Source of the DNA: Benthortus sp964440495
Lineage (GTDB): Archaea; Thermoproteota; Nitrososphaeria_A; Caldarchaeales; Wolframiiraptoraceae
Assembly (NCBI GenBank): GCA_964440495.1
Contig: CAYTSD010000017.1
Span: forward strand, 1-24,530
DNA length: 24,530 nt
Direction: 5' to 3'
Under the pieces are notes generated by a model, which ran no database searches, was not told the origin of the DNA, and saw only the letters and a program-made list of their open reading frames with translations. Positions 1 through 6,776 of the stretch are shown in pieces. The position numbers were made by a program, and so were the translations under genes. Position 1 is the stretch's first letter. Each line of letters opens with the position of its first letter.

Positions 1-942
1 GTATCCACGTTTCCTGAGGTGGCGGTAGGCGGCTTGGCATGCGTCCCCCACACCTGTTACAATTATGTTTGTTATCTGCTTGAATGCTGGGTCACCTGGT
101 TTAGGGGTTTCTTCAACCTTTCCTTCAACCCCCATGAGAGTCCTTTTCCTAACTGTTTCGGGAACTTTTTCCCAGAGATTGTAGCGGTTGAGAACCTCGT
201 AGGCATCCTTGAAGGTTGTTGGGTCGGGTGCTGTCGGCCCCGAGCCTATTGTCTCAAGCTTGTCTCCCACGACATCCGAGATTATCAGGGAGATTACCCT
301 CGCCTTTGAGAGACGTTTCCCAAGCCATCCGCCCTTAACCATTGAGAGATGCTTCCTAACGGTGTTGAGTTCGTCTATTGTCGCACCGCTTGCGAGTAGG
401 AGACGTGTTGTCTCAGCTTTGTCGGTGAGTGTTACCGGGTCTGCGGGGAGGGGGAGCATAGCCGACGCCCCACCTGAGAGGAGGAATATTACAAGCGTCT
501 TCTCATCCACTTGGTCGGCGAACTCGAGAATTCTTCGAGCCGCCTTCACTCCGAGCATACTTGGGATTGGGTGGGTTGAGGGAGCTACCTCAAGTTTTTT
601 CAGGCCATGGTCTTCATGTTTTCCCCGTGGCGCCACTATGAATCCTCCTGTAAGCAGTCTTCCGAGAACCCTCTCCATGTATGCAGCCATACCTATCGAC
701 GCCTTACCCACCCCTAGAACCAGTATTCTTTCGAAGGAGTCTAGGTTCAGCTCCAAGTCCTTAACTCGAAGCTTCCTCCCCCTTCTCCTAACAACCCTCC
801 TCAAAGCATTCTCAGGCATCACGTAGGTTAAGGCCTTCTCAACAGCCTCCAAAGCATCCCGCCTAAGCCTCGCCAACCCTCCCTCCCTTGCATCTACAAG
901 CTCTTCAAGATTCTTAACAAGCCTAACAGAGTCCATGGACAT
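1..942 (-). CDS. Glycerate 2-kinase (GCK/MOFRL family), 3' end cut by window edge
   Basis: Phosphorylates D-glycerate to 2-phosphoglycerate with ATP, in the cytoplasm; in archaea this feeds branched Entner-Doudoroff sugar breakdown or glycerate/serine metabolism. 314 residues are visible without a stop, from ATG at 942 to the window edge. Family members usually exceed 400 residues, so the C-terminal MOFRL part is missing here. Visible motifs: a VLGVGKAS glycine loop (about residues 75-82), the LLSGGASAMLP segment (154-164), the signature SGATIDELNTVRKHLS (185-200) followed by MVKGG, and IISDVVGDKLETIGSGPT (220-237). An in-frame ATG two codons downstream is an alternative start. The gene is divergent from the acyltransferase at 1021; a TTAACA-like box about 30 nt upstream would give a nearly leaderless message. 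Family assignment is firm; whether the product is the 2- or 3-phosphate is inferred from the family. Confidence 0.93.
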   Translation of the reverse strand, partial: MSMDSVRLVKNLEELVDAREGGLARLRRDALEAVEKALTYVMPENALRRVVRRRGRKLRVKDLELNLDSFERILVLGVGKASIGMAAYMERVLGRLLTGGFIVAPRGKHEDHGLKKLEVAPSTHPIPSMLGVKAARRILEFADQVDEKTLVIFLLSGGASAMLPLPADPVTLTDKAETTRLLLASGATIDELNTVRKHLSMVKGGWLGKRLSKARVISLIISDVVGDKLETIGSGPTAPDPTTFKDAYEVLNRYNLWEKVPETVRKRTLMGVEGKVEETPKPGDPAFKQITNIIVTGVGDACQAAYRHLRKRGY

Positions 943-966
943 CCCCGTTTTAGAGAGAGAAGGATG

Positions 967-996
967 GTGTTAAGTTCTCCCCCTAACCATTATAAC
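967..996. promoter_or_regulatory. Divergent promoter region, glycerate kinase / hexapeptide transferase
   Basis: ATTATAA at 989-995 is centred about 29 nt before the ATG at 1021, the spacing expected of an archaeal TATA box for a leaderless message. On the minus strand, an ACTTAACA-like box near 968-976 lies about 30 nt before the glycerate kinase ATG at 942. The 989-995 box is itself nearly symmetric and could also fire leftwards. By position only. Confidence 0.5.
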
Positions 997-1020
997 CACC
1001 CGGTACACAGCTCTCCCCCG

Positions 1021-1719
1021 ATGCCTGGATATATCTCGGAGAGGGCGGTGGTAAGGGGACGTGTGATGGAAGGAGCTGTAATACTTGGCTCAAGCAGGGT
1101 GGATGAGGGAAGCCTCATAGATAGCTGGGTGTATGTAGGCTACCCTTCAAGGGAGAAGCTTAAAGGAAGATTCGAGACACTTGAGGAGCTTGACCGGCTA
1201 AGTGAGGGAGCAGAGATAGGGAGGAACTGTATCCTAAGAACCTTCACAACAATCTATGAAGATGTTAAGCTGGGAGACTATGTCGAGACGGGGCACGGAG
1301 TCTTGATTAGAAGCGGGTCTAAGGTTGGAGAGGGCTCAAGGATTGGGAGCCTCACCCAGCTTGACGGAAAGATACTTGTAGGTAGAAGGGTCAGCATCCA
1401 GTCACGGGTCTATCTTCCACATCTTACCGTGGTCGGCGACGAAGCCTTCATAGGGCCAGGAGCCATAGTTACCAACGACCTATACCCAGTTAGCAGCAGG
1501 CTCACAGGGGTTAGAATCGGTGCAAGGGCTGTCGTGGGCGCTGGCTCAGTCTTGTTAGCTGGAATCGAGGTCGGTGAAGAAGCCGTGGTCGCCGCAGGCT
1601 CAATAGTCACCCGAGATATTCCTCCAAGAACAGTTGTGAGGGGAGCGCCGGCGAAACCAGTTATGAGGCGGGAAGAATACGATGAAAAGCGGCGGAGATA
1701 TGAGGGAAAAACGCCTTAA
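1021..1719 (+). CDS. Left-handed beta-helix (hexapeptide-repeat) acyltransferase
   Basis: A LbetaH-fold transferase, probably an O- or N-acetyltransferase acting on a sugar or sugar nucleotide in the cytoplasm. 232 residues from ATG 1021. Imperfect [LIV]GxxXX repeats run through most of the protein in two blocks (about residues 5-36 and 62-200), with a conserved-looking His in VETGHGVLI (about 92), GPGAIVTND at 145-153, and the family's usual end RGAPAKPVM (207-215). A longer reading frame from ATG 964 exists, but that ATG lies upstream of the TATA-like box at 989-995, so 1021 is preferred. Residues about 40-62 form a non-repeat insertion that could be a lid. NeuD, WbbJ/maltose-acetyltransferase and UDP-sugar N-acetyltransferase types cannot be separated here. 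The neighbours do not name a substrate. Confidence 0.82.
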   Translation: MPGYISERAVVRGRVMEGAVILGSSRVDEGSLIDSWVYVGYPSREKLKGRFETLEELDRLSEGAEIGRNCILRTFTTIYEDVKLGDYVETGHGVLIRSGSKVGEGSRIGSLTQLDGKILVGRRVSIQSRVYLPHLTVVGDEAFIGPGAIVTNDLYPVSSRLTGVRIGARAVVGAGSVLLAGIEVGEEAVVAAGSIVTRDIPPRTVVRGAPAKPVMRREEYDEKRRRYEGKTP

Positions 1720-1741
1720 GCCTACATAATTCACTGTTAAG

Positions 1742-1787
1742 CTTTATATAACCCTCAACCACAATTATCCACTGACGAAAGGAGGTA
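1742..1787 (+). promoter_or_regulatory. TATA box and Shine-Dalgarno site of aIF1 gene
   Basis: TTTATATAA at about 1743-1751 predicts transcription start near 1773. A strong AGGAGGT site at 1780-1786 then sits 5 nt before the ATG at 1792. This is one of the few genes in the window with a clear leader plus Shine-Dalgarno arrangement; most others look leaderless. Confidence 0.65.
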
Positions 1788-1791
1788 GGTA

Positions 1792-2100
1792 ATGGCGGAG
1801 ATCTGCCCAGTTTGCGGATTACCGAAATCGATATGTGTCTGCAAGACCATAGACCGTGAGCAGCAACGTGTCAAGATAAAGCTTGAGACTAGGAAATGGG
1901 GTAAGCCTGTAACTATAATCGAAGGCCTCAACAGCGATAGAGAAAACCTGCATGACCTTGCGAAGAAGCTTAAGTCGCTATGCGCCTCAGGTGGAACGGT
2001 AAAGAATGGAGCGATAATCCTTCAAGGAGACCACCGGGTGAAAGTTAAGGAGATATTGGTCTCTATGGGTCACAGCGAAGAGAATATAGAGATTCTCTAA
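1792..2100 (+). CDS. Translation initiation factor aIF1 (SUI1 family)
   Basis: Homologue of eukaryotic eIF1. It binds the small ribosomal subunit near the P site and controls start-codon selection. 102 residues, the usual archaeal length. The N-terminus has a Cys cluster (C5, C8, C15, C17; CPVCGLPKSICVC), found in many archaeal SUI1 proteins and probably zinc-binding. The SUI1 core follows from about residue 26 (VKIKLETRKWGKPVTIIEGL) to the C-terminus, with the LKSLCASGGTVKNGAIILQGDHR stretch typical of the fold in two overlapping parts (about 61-83). It has its own TATA box and a strong Shine-Dalgarno site. It converges with the TFB gene with only about 20 nt between stops. Confidence 0.96.
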   Translation: MAEICPVCGLPKSICVCKTIDREQQRVKIKLETRKWGKPVTIIEGLNSDRENLHDLAKKLKSLCASGGTVKNGAIILQGDHRVKVKEILVSMGHSEENIEIL

Positions 2101-2121
2101 GAAATTGAGAGAGAAGAGGAG

Positions 2122-3042
2122 TTACTTGGTCTTCGACGCGACTGCTTCCTTCTCCTTCTGTTCAAGAGCCTCCTTCAACCCCTTAAACCTATTCCGAACC
2201 GTAACCTCCGTAACCCCAGCCGCCCTAGCAATATCCTTCTGGGTTATGTTCTGCGTGGTCTCCTGACAAGCCATGTAGAGAGCCGCAGCAGCTATCCCGA
2301 CAGGATCCTTACCTACCGTTGCCCCGCGCTTCGCAGCCTCCTGAAGTATCCGGAGAGCCTCCTGAACAGTCTTCTGATCCAACCCAACCTTTGAGGCAAT
2401 CTTGTTGAGGTAGATCGCTGGGTCGGCTACTGGAACCCTAAGCTTTAGATGCTTGAGTAGAAGCCTGTAACCCTGTGCGATAGTCTTCCGCTTGACCACT
2501 GGGTAGGCTTTCTCCAGCTCTCGGAGATCTCTCGGCGCACCCATCGATCTACAGGCGGCGTAGACGGCGGCAGCCATTATCGAGCGGATGGATCTCCCTC
2601 TTACGAGGCCTGCTCTGAGGGCTTTACGGTAGATCAGCATCGCCTTCTCAGCTATTGACTGGCTTAGGTGAAGCTTATCCACATAGATCTGGAGAATGTT
2701 TACTGCTTGCTGGAGGTTGCGGGCTTCGGAGGCGTTTACCTGGGAGGTTGCGTCGAGTTTCTTGAGTCTGAGAAGCTTCTCCCTAGTCTCCTTCGAGAGC
2801 CTTCTACCAGAGGCATCCGCGTCAATCCTGTTGATAACTGTTGAGAGACCGTGGTCACGATACATTATGGATAAGGGTGCTCCAACCCTGCTCCTACTCT
2901 CCTCCTCATCCTCGAGGCTTCTCCACTCCGGACCCCTATCAACATCTCTCTCCTGAACAACGTACCCGCAGCTGGGGCATGTAAGCTCGCCTGTCCTAGG
3001 GTCGTAGACCAAGACATCGTTGCCGCATTCAGGGCAGATCAT
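2122..3042 (-). CDS. tfb: Transcription initiation factor B (TFB)
   Basis: Archaeal counterpart of TFIIB. It bridges TBP at the TATA box/BRE and RNA polymerase. From ATG 3042 the protein is 306 residues: zinc ribbon with CPEC (C3, C6) and CPSC (C22, C25), a B-reader/linker segment with the conserved DRGPEWRS (about 35-42) and a charged EDEEESRSR stretch, then two cyclin repeats (about 105-200 and 205-295) ending in a basic/acidic tail. The reading frame continues upstream to GTG 3090. However, a TATAAAAA box (3106-3113) is centred only about 19 nt before that GTG, predicting transcription start near 3083. GGAG lies 7 nt before ATG 3042, and starting there puts the first zinc Cys at residue 3, as in typical TFBs. 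GTG 3090 or TTG 3081 remain possible starts. Confidence 0.95.
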   Translation of the reverse strand: MICPECGNDVLVYDPRTGELTCPSCGYVVQERDVDRGPEWRSLEDEEESRSRVGAPLSIMYRDHGLSTVINRIDADASGRRLSKETREKLLRLKKLDATSQVNASEARNLQQAVNILQIYVDKLHLSQSIAEKAMLIYRKALRAGLVRGRSIRSIMAAAVYAACRSMGAPRDLRELEKAYPVVKRKTIAQGYRLLLKHLKLRVPVADPAIYLNKIASKVGLDQKTVQEALRILQEAAKRGATVGKDPVGIAAAALYMACQETTQNITQKDIARAAGVTEVTVRNRFKGLKEALEQKEKEAVASKTK

Positions 3043-3103
3043 CCCCTCTCTCCACAGCCTAGACCTGAAAGGCTTAGACAATTGTATCACCCCGACATCG
3101 CAA

Positions 3104-3115
3104 CTTTTTTATACC
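3104..3115 (-). promoter_or_regulatory. TATA box of TFB gene
   Basis: On the minus strand, GGTATAAAAAAG reads as a near-consensus archaeal TATA box (core 3106-3113). Predicted start site is near 3083, giving a leader of about 40 nt to the preferred ATG at 3042. Confidence 0.6.
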
Positions 3116-3232
3116 TCCACCCCATTTACGGGGAAATTACAATATAAGTTTTTCGCCAAATCTTATACCCAAAGCACCCTAAGGTAATAGCCGCATAACG
3201 CTTCGCTTAACGAGCTGAGACATTCAGAGTTG

Positions 3233-3249
3233 CTGTAAAATATATACAG
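3233..3249 (+). promoter_or_regulatory. cysS TATA box inside a 17-bp palindrome (candidate operator)
   Basis: CTGTA (3233-3237), seven A/T bases, then TACAG (3245-3249) form an inverted repeat with perfect 5-bp arms. The AAATATATA core (about 3238-3246) is the only good TATA box before cysS. Its centre is about 34 nt before ATG 3276, implying a leader of only about 8 nt. A protein bound to the palindrome would block TBP/TFB, so an operator role is plausible. Palindromes in A/T-rich promoters also arise by chance. Confidence 0.45.
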
Positions 3250-3275
3250 GCACTCTAAGCACTATTAGACTAAAC

Positions 3276-5090
3276 ATGGAAGAGCTTAGAATCTACAACA
3301 CGTTGAAGAGAGATTTAGAGACCTTCAAACCCCTACACAACAATAGGGTGAACATGTTTGTATGCGGCCCAACCGTCTATGACTACATGCATCTCGGACA
3401 CGCTAAGACCTACATATTCTACGACGTGATGGCCAGATATCTCAGATACAAGGGATACTCGGTCTTCTTCCTCATGAACATAACAGACGTCGACGACAAG
3501 ATAATAAACCGAGCGAAGGAGAGAGAAATACTGATAGCATTAAGTAACGGCCCTCAAACCTTATCTCAGCTTATCTCAAAAGTCGGTCCAAGCGAAGAAT
3601 ACATTAGACAACGTCTAGAAGATATGATTAAGTTCGGCTTCGTTGAGGTAGAGAGCCTACCTAAGCTTAGAAAGGAGTTGCTAAAACTTGATGAAGAATT
3701 AAGGAGCGCTGAAACCTACGAAGAGAGAATATCCGCTGAAAACAAGATTAAAGAGGCTTCAAGAAAGATTGATCTGAATTCTAAGGTGAGGTTGACTCGT
3801 TTGGGAGAAGAGACGTTAGCTTCCCTAAGAGATAGGTCCAGCGTTCAGGATCCGATAAAGCTTGCGAGAGAGTTTGAGGAGTATTTCAAGGAGGATATGC
3901 TTAGGCTTGGGATAGATACCGTTAACTTGTATGCAAGGGCGAGTGAGTTTGTCTCTGAGATAATTTCGATGGCTAAGACCCTCCAAGAGAAGGGATACGC
4001 GTATGAGACTCCAACTGCCTTGTATTTTGATTCGTCGAGGTTTGAGGATTATGGGAAGCTGTCGGGGGTCGATCCTAGAGCGGAGTATAGGAGACACCGC
4101 ATCGAGCCTGACCCAACCAAGAAGAATGACGCTGACTGGGCTTTATGGAGGAAGATTCGGTCTGGCCAGCCTGAGAAGCCTGCTTGGAAGTCTCCATGGG
4201 GTCTCGGTAGACCTGGATGGCATATAGAGGACACTGCGATAACTACGACGCTCTTCGGCCCTAGCTATGATATACATGGAGGCGCTAAGGAGCTTATCTT
4301 CCCCCATCATGAGGCGGAGATAGCTCAGGCGGAGGCGGCTACAGGGGTTAAACCCTTCGTGAAATACTGGGTTCACACAGATGTCTTAACTGTTAATGGT
4401 AGGAAGATGTCGAAGTCTCTTGGAAACTATATAACGGTTAGAGACGCGTTGAAGGTCTTCTCCCCAGAGGTTTTGAGATACTGGATTCTCCTCACACGAT
4501 ACAGGCATAGAATAGACCTCAAACTACTCTTTGAGCCTAGTCTAGCGAACCCCATGAAGCCTGAAGACCTACGAGAGACAGCGATCAAGCAAGCTGAAGG
4601 AGGACTCAACAGACTATATAACGTTCTACAGAGAATAGAAGTCATGGAGAAGACGGGGGAAATGAACGTGGAGGCGGAGAAGCTTGCCGAGAAGCTGAGA
4701 ACAGTTAAGGAAGAGTTCCTAAAGGCTATGGACGACGACTTCGACACACCTAAAGCAATAGCAGTACTACACGAATTCGCCACAGACTTCTTCAAGTATT
4801 GTCAGAAAAATTCATCCATAAACAGGAGGCTAGCTGATGAGATATCATCAACCTTCAGGGAGCTAGGCGGCATTCTGGGAATACTTCAGAGGAAGCCTAC
4901 GGCCGCCGCAGATACTCTCTTCAGAGATTTGGTTGAGCTTATAGTTGAGGTTAGGGATGAGCTTAGGAGGAGCCGAGACTATAAGAAGGCAGACAAGATT
5001 AGAGAGAGACTCAGAGCGTTAGGGATAATTTTGGAAGACACGCCTAAGGGAACGATATGGCGTATCGCTAGAACCAGACAGGATACATAG
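3276..5090 (+). CDS. cysS: Cysteinyl-tRNA synthetase with inserted winged-helix domain
   Basis: Class I synthetase that charges tRNA-Cys with cysteine. Order: N-terminal Rossmann half with VCGPTVYDYMHLGH (C30; HIGH-type motif HLGH 39-42) and NITDVDDKIINRAKE (68-82); an extra block of about 105 residues (83-190); then the usual continuation DPIKLAREFEEYFKEDM, GWHIED (314-319), FPHHEAEIAQ (342-351), KMSKS (377-381), a DALR-type helical domain (about 435-540) and a C-terminal helical tail. At 604 residues it is well above the usual 450-480. The insert has three helices of an HTH, a coiled coil (about 126-168) and a final wing strand with VRLTRLGEETLASL. The position of the bacterial zinc ligand Cys209 is Asp here (WHIED); I believe this is common in archaeal CysRS. 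No stop or frameshift interrupts the frame. Enzyme identity is firm; the role of the insert is unknown. Confidence 0.97.
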   Translation: MEELRIYNTLKRDLETFKPLHNNRVNMFVCGPTVYDYMHLGHAKTYIFYDVMARYLRYKGYSVFFLMNITDVDDKIINRAKEREILIALSNGPQTLSQLISKVGPSEEYIRQRLEDMIKFGFVEVESLPKLRKELLKLDEELRSAETYEERISAENKIKEASRKIDLNSKVRLTRLGEETLASLRDRSSVQDPIKLAREFEEYFKEDMLRLGIDTVNLYARASEFVSEIISMAKTLQEKGYAYETPTALYFDSSRFEDYGKLSGVDPRAEYRRHRIEPDPTKKNDADWALWRKIRSGQPEKPAWKSPWGLGRPGWHIEDTAITTTLFGPSYDIHGGAKELIFPHHEAEIAQAEAATGVKPFVKYWVHTDVLTVNGRKMSKSLGNYITVRDALKVFSPEVLRYWILLTRYRHRIDLKLLFEPSLANPMKPEDLRETAIKQAEGGLNRLYNVLQRIEVMEKTGEMNVEAEKLAEKLRTVKEEFLKAMDDDFDTPKAIAVLHEFATDFFKYCQKNSSINRRLADEISSTFRELGGILGILQRKPTAAADTLFRDLVELIVEVRDELRRSRDYKKADKIRERLRALGIILEDTPKGTIWRIARTRQDT

Positions 5091-5132
5091 ATGAAATCCA
5101 TTTAAGTTATTTAGTTTTAGGAATTGTCGGAT

Positions 5133-5837
5133 ATGAAGGCTGTCATCTTGGCGGGCGGATATGGGAAGAGATTGAAGCCGTATACGGAGACTGTTCCGAA
5201 GCCTCTTCTCCCCGTTGCGGAGAAACCTATACTTGAATGGCAGCTTAGGTGGCTGAAGCATTACGGGTTTGAGGAAGTGTTAATCTGCGCAGGCTACTTG
5301 AAGGAGAAGCTCATAGAAGAGGTTGGAAGCGGTTCGAGATATGGTGTTAGAATAGGATATGTTGTAGAGGACAAGCCTCTTGGAACGGGTGGAGCCTTGA
5401 AAAACGCTGAACATATTCTCTCAAATGAAGAGACATTCATCGTGGTGAATGGAGACATATTGACAGACTTGAATCCGAACAAGCTTCTCGAAAACATGGG
5501 TGAGAAAGACCTCGGAGTCCTCGCCCTCACACCTCTACCATCACCCTATGGAGTAATAAAGTTCGACTCAAGCACACTTAAGATTCTGAACTTCGTTGAG
5601 AAGCCGAAGATAAAGGAATATTGGATAAATGCGGGAGTCTATGCTTTTAGAAACCAGGTCTTCCAGTATCTTCCAGAGAAGGGGGATATAGAGAGGACCG
5701 CATTCCCAAAACTCGCCGAGGAAGGGAAGCTGAGAGCAGCATTATTTGAGGAGAGCTTTTGGATGAGCATAGACTCTCACAAAGACTTAGAGGAGGCCTC
5801 AAAACAGGTGCCCTCCTTAAGCATCTTCACAACTTAG
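5133..5837 (+). CDS. Sugar-1-phosphate nucleotidyltransferase
   Basis: Transfers NMP from NTP to a sugar-1-phosphate, making a nucleotide sugar for glycan synthesis. 234 residues. The signature MKAVILAGGYGKRLKPYT starts the protein, followed by KPLLPVAEKPILEW (23-36) with the catalytic Lys, GTGGAL (84-89), the metal-binding NGD (106-108), VEKP (155-158), INAGVYAF (165-172) and SFWMSIDSHKDLEEA near the end. A TTG three codons upstream is in frame, but ATG 5133 is preferred because a TTTAAGTTA box at 5101-5109 places transcription start within a few nt of it. The family covers GDP-mannose, glucose-1-phosphate and heptose/MurNAc-type enzymes. There is no C-terminal beta-helix or CBS domain, so the simple short type is indicated, with sugar and base unknown. 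It may supply donors for the GT-C enzymes further on, but is not linked to them in an operon. Confidence 0.9.
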   Translation: MKAVILAGGYGKRLKPYTETVPKPLLPVAEKPILEWQLRWLKHYGFEEVLICAGYLKEKLIEEVGSGSRYGVRIGYVVEDKPLGTGGALKNAEHILSNEETFIVVNGDILTDLNPNKLLENMGEKDLGVLALTPLPSPYGVIKFDSSTLKILNFVEKPKIKEYWINAGVYAFRNQVFQYLPEKGDIERTAFPKLAEEGKLRAALFEESFWMSIDSHKDLEEASKQVPSLSIFTT

Positions 5838-5843
5838 GCAAGA

Positions 5844-5853
5844 GATATATTTA
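5844..5853 (+). promoter_or_regulatory. TATA box of small unknown gene
   Basis: GATATATTTA is centred about 25-26 nt before the ATG at 5874, predicting a leaderless transcript. This spacing supports the ATG as the true start and the small reading frame as a real gene. Confidence 0.55.
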
Positions 5854-5873
5854 GCATAAAGATGTAGAGAGGC

Positions 5874-6179
5874 ATGGAAGAAAGCTTGGAGACAATTAGG
5901 ATAGAGGTTGAAGACCTGGAGCAGCTTATACTTCTCTCATCAATACTACACATATCGGTGATAAACATTGATTCGGCGAAGAAGACGGCGTTCATATTCT
6001 TTAACCCATTAGCATCTCTTAGACCAGTAATATATTACTGCAGGGTTGAGAAGATTCCTGAGGAGAAGTTCGCCCACATCAACAGGGTTACGGGGAAGAT
6101 AAGGTTTAGCAGCGAGTTCTCCACGGAGCCTAACGAGATTAACATACCGCTGATCAGGGTTAAGTCTGGAGAGCTTCTA
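5874..6179 (+). CDS. Small conserved-looking protein of unknown function
   Basis: 101-102 residues; I do not recognise the family. The sequence reads as a compact alpha/beta protein: amphipathic N-terminal segment (TIRIEVEDLEQLILLSSIL), beta-rich centre (HISVINIDSAKKTAFIFF), then RPVIYYCRVEKIPEEKF and a C-terminal SEFSTEPNEINIPLIRV strand. No signal peptide or membrane segment. A well-placed TATA box gives a leaderless ATG start. The stop codon (6180-6182) overlaps the 3' end of the convergent acetyltransferase by about 6 nt, so the two messages share complementary 3' ends. Confidence 0.65.
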
Positions 6180-6674
6180 TAGTTTCCGCGCCATAACATA
6201 GGCATCTTCGCCGTCGACGTAATATCCCTTCAAAACATCAATTTTATCGAATCCAAGCTTCCTATATAGCGCTATTGCTTGACTATTCGTCACCCTTACT
6301 TCTAGGAATATTTCGTCGCATCCATACTCCTCTTTCAGAATAGTCATAGCTTTTCTGAGGAGTGTTGAGGCTATTCCTCTTCTCCTATATTCGGGTAGGA
6401 CTGCTATCGAGATGATGTGTCCAGCCTTCTTGATCCTGAATCTCTCAAGTTTGGAGAGGATTCTCTCAACCCTACACATAATGTATCCAGCTATCTTGCT
6501 GTCTACTTCGGCTACGAGGAAGGTTCTTGGATAGGCTTTTAGAACTGAGTGGAAGAAGGCGTAGCTATAGTTTTCTGGGAGACATATCCTGTTGATGTTC
6601 ATCACGGTTAGGATGTCTTTCTCCGAGGCCTCCCTGATAATGAAGCTCTCTCCAACCTCTTCAGGGGTCTCCAT
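6177..6674 (-). CDS. N-terminal protein acetyltransferase (Ard1/RimI-type GNAT)
   Basis: Moves an acetyl group from acetyl-CoA to protein N-termini. 165 residues, a standard single GNAT domain with a short N-terminal extension. Visible: CLPENYSYAF (31-40), the substrate-side motif of the Ard1/Naa10/RimI group; ISIAVLPEYRRRGIAS (88-103) with the acetyl-CoA pyrophosphate loop RRRGIA; LEVRVTNSQAIALYRKLGF (about 124-142). These match archaeal broad-specificity N-acetyltransferases such as the Sulfolobus Ard1-like enzyme. Start ATG 6674, about 8 nt downstream of the transcription start predicted from an AATTTATA box at 6705-6712 (minus strand). Divergent from the M50 protease gene. The family often carries the rimI label, but archaeal members act as general Nat enzymes. 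Confidence 0.92.
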   Translation of the reverse strand: METPEEVGESFIIREASEKDILTVMNINRICLPENYSYAFFHSVLKAYPRTFLVAEVDSKIAGYIMCRVERILSKLERFRIKKAGHIISIAVLPEYRRRGIASTLLRKAMTILKEEYGCDEIFLEVRVTNSQAIALYRKLGFDKIDVLKGYYVDGEDAYVMARKL

Positions 6675-6704
6675 GCTTCCTTAAGGAAAGATTACTCTGA
6701 GGCT

Positions 6705-6746
6705 ATAAATTTAGCTATGAACCACTTGCTGGGGAAAGGTTTAAAG
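6705..6746. promoter_or_regulatory. Divergent promoters: acetyltransferase (left) and M50 protease (right)
   Basis: Minus strand: AATTTATA at 6705-6712, about 34 nt before ATG 6674. Plus strand: GTTTAAAG at 6739-6746, about 34 nt before TTG 6777. Both imply leaders of about 8 nt. The two boxes are separate, unlike other divergent pairs in this window that seem to share one. Confidence 0.5.
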
Positions 6747-6776
6747 TGTCACCTGTATAGCGTATATCGTTGAGAA

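Noticed and set aside
209..826. 205-codon open frame on the plus strand opposite glycerate kinase
   Set aside because: Low-complexity Ser/Arg/Pro-rich translation without family pattern, fully antisense to a gene with clear kinase motifs.
964..1020. Upstream ATG at 964 as start of the hexapeptide transferase
   Set aside because: It lies before the TATA-like box at 989-995, and the extra 19 residues look non-conserved.
3043..3090. GTG 3090 as start of TFB
   Set aside because: The TATA box would be only about 19 nt away; ATG 3042 has a well-spaced GGAG and gives the usual TFB N-terminus. Not excluded.
3197..3216. Short GC-rich hairpin and TAACG direct repeat upstream of cysS as an RNA gene
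   Set aside because: Only about five pairs with a bulge, no C/D-box or tRNA features; not distinguishable from chance.
3522..3845. CysRS insert as an intein or intron
   Set aside because: Too short for an intein, no splicing-domain motifs, and the insert is a coherent in-frame winged-helix/coiled-coil sequence.
5019..5261. 80-codon minus-strand frame across the cysS / nucleotidyltransferase junction
   Set aside because: Antisense to two well-supported genes; no promoter or family pattern.
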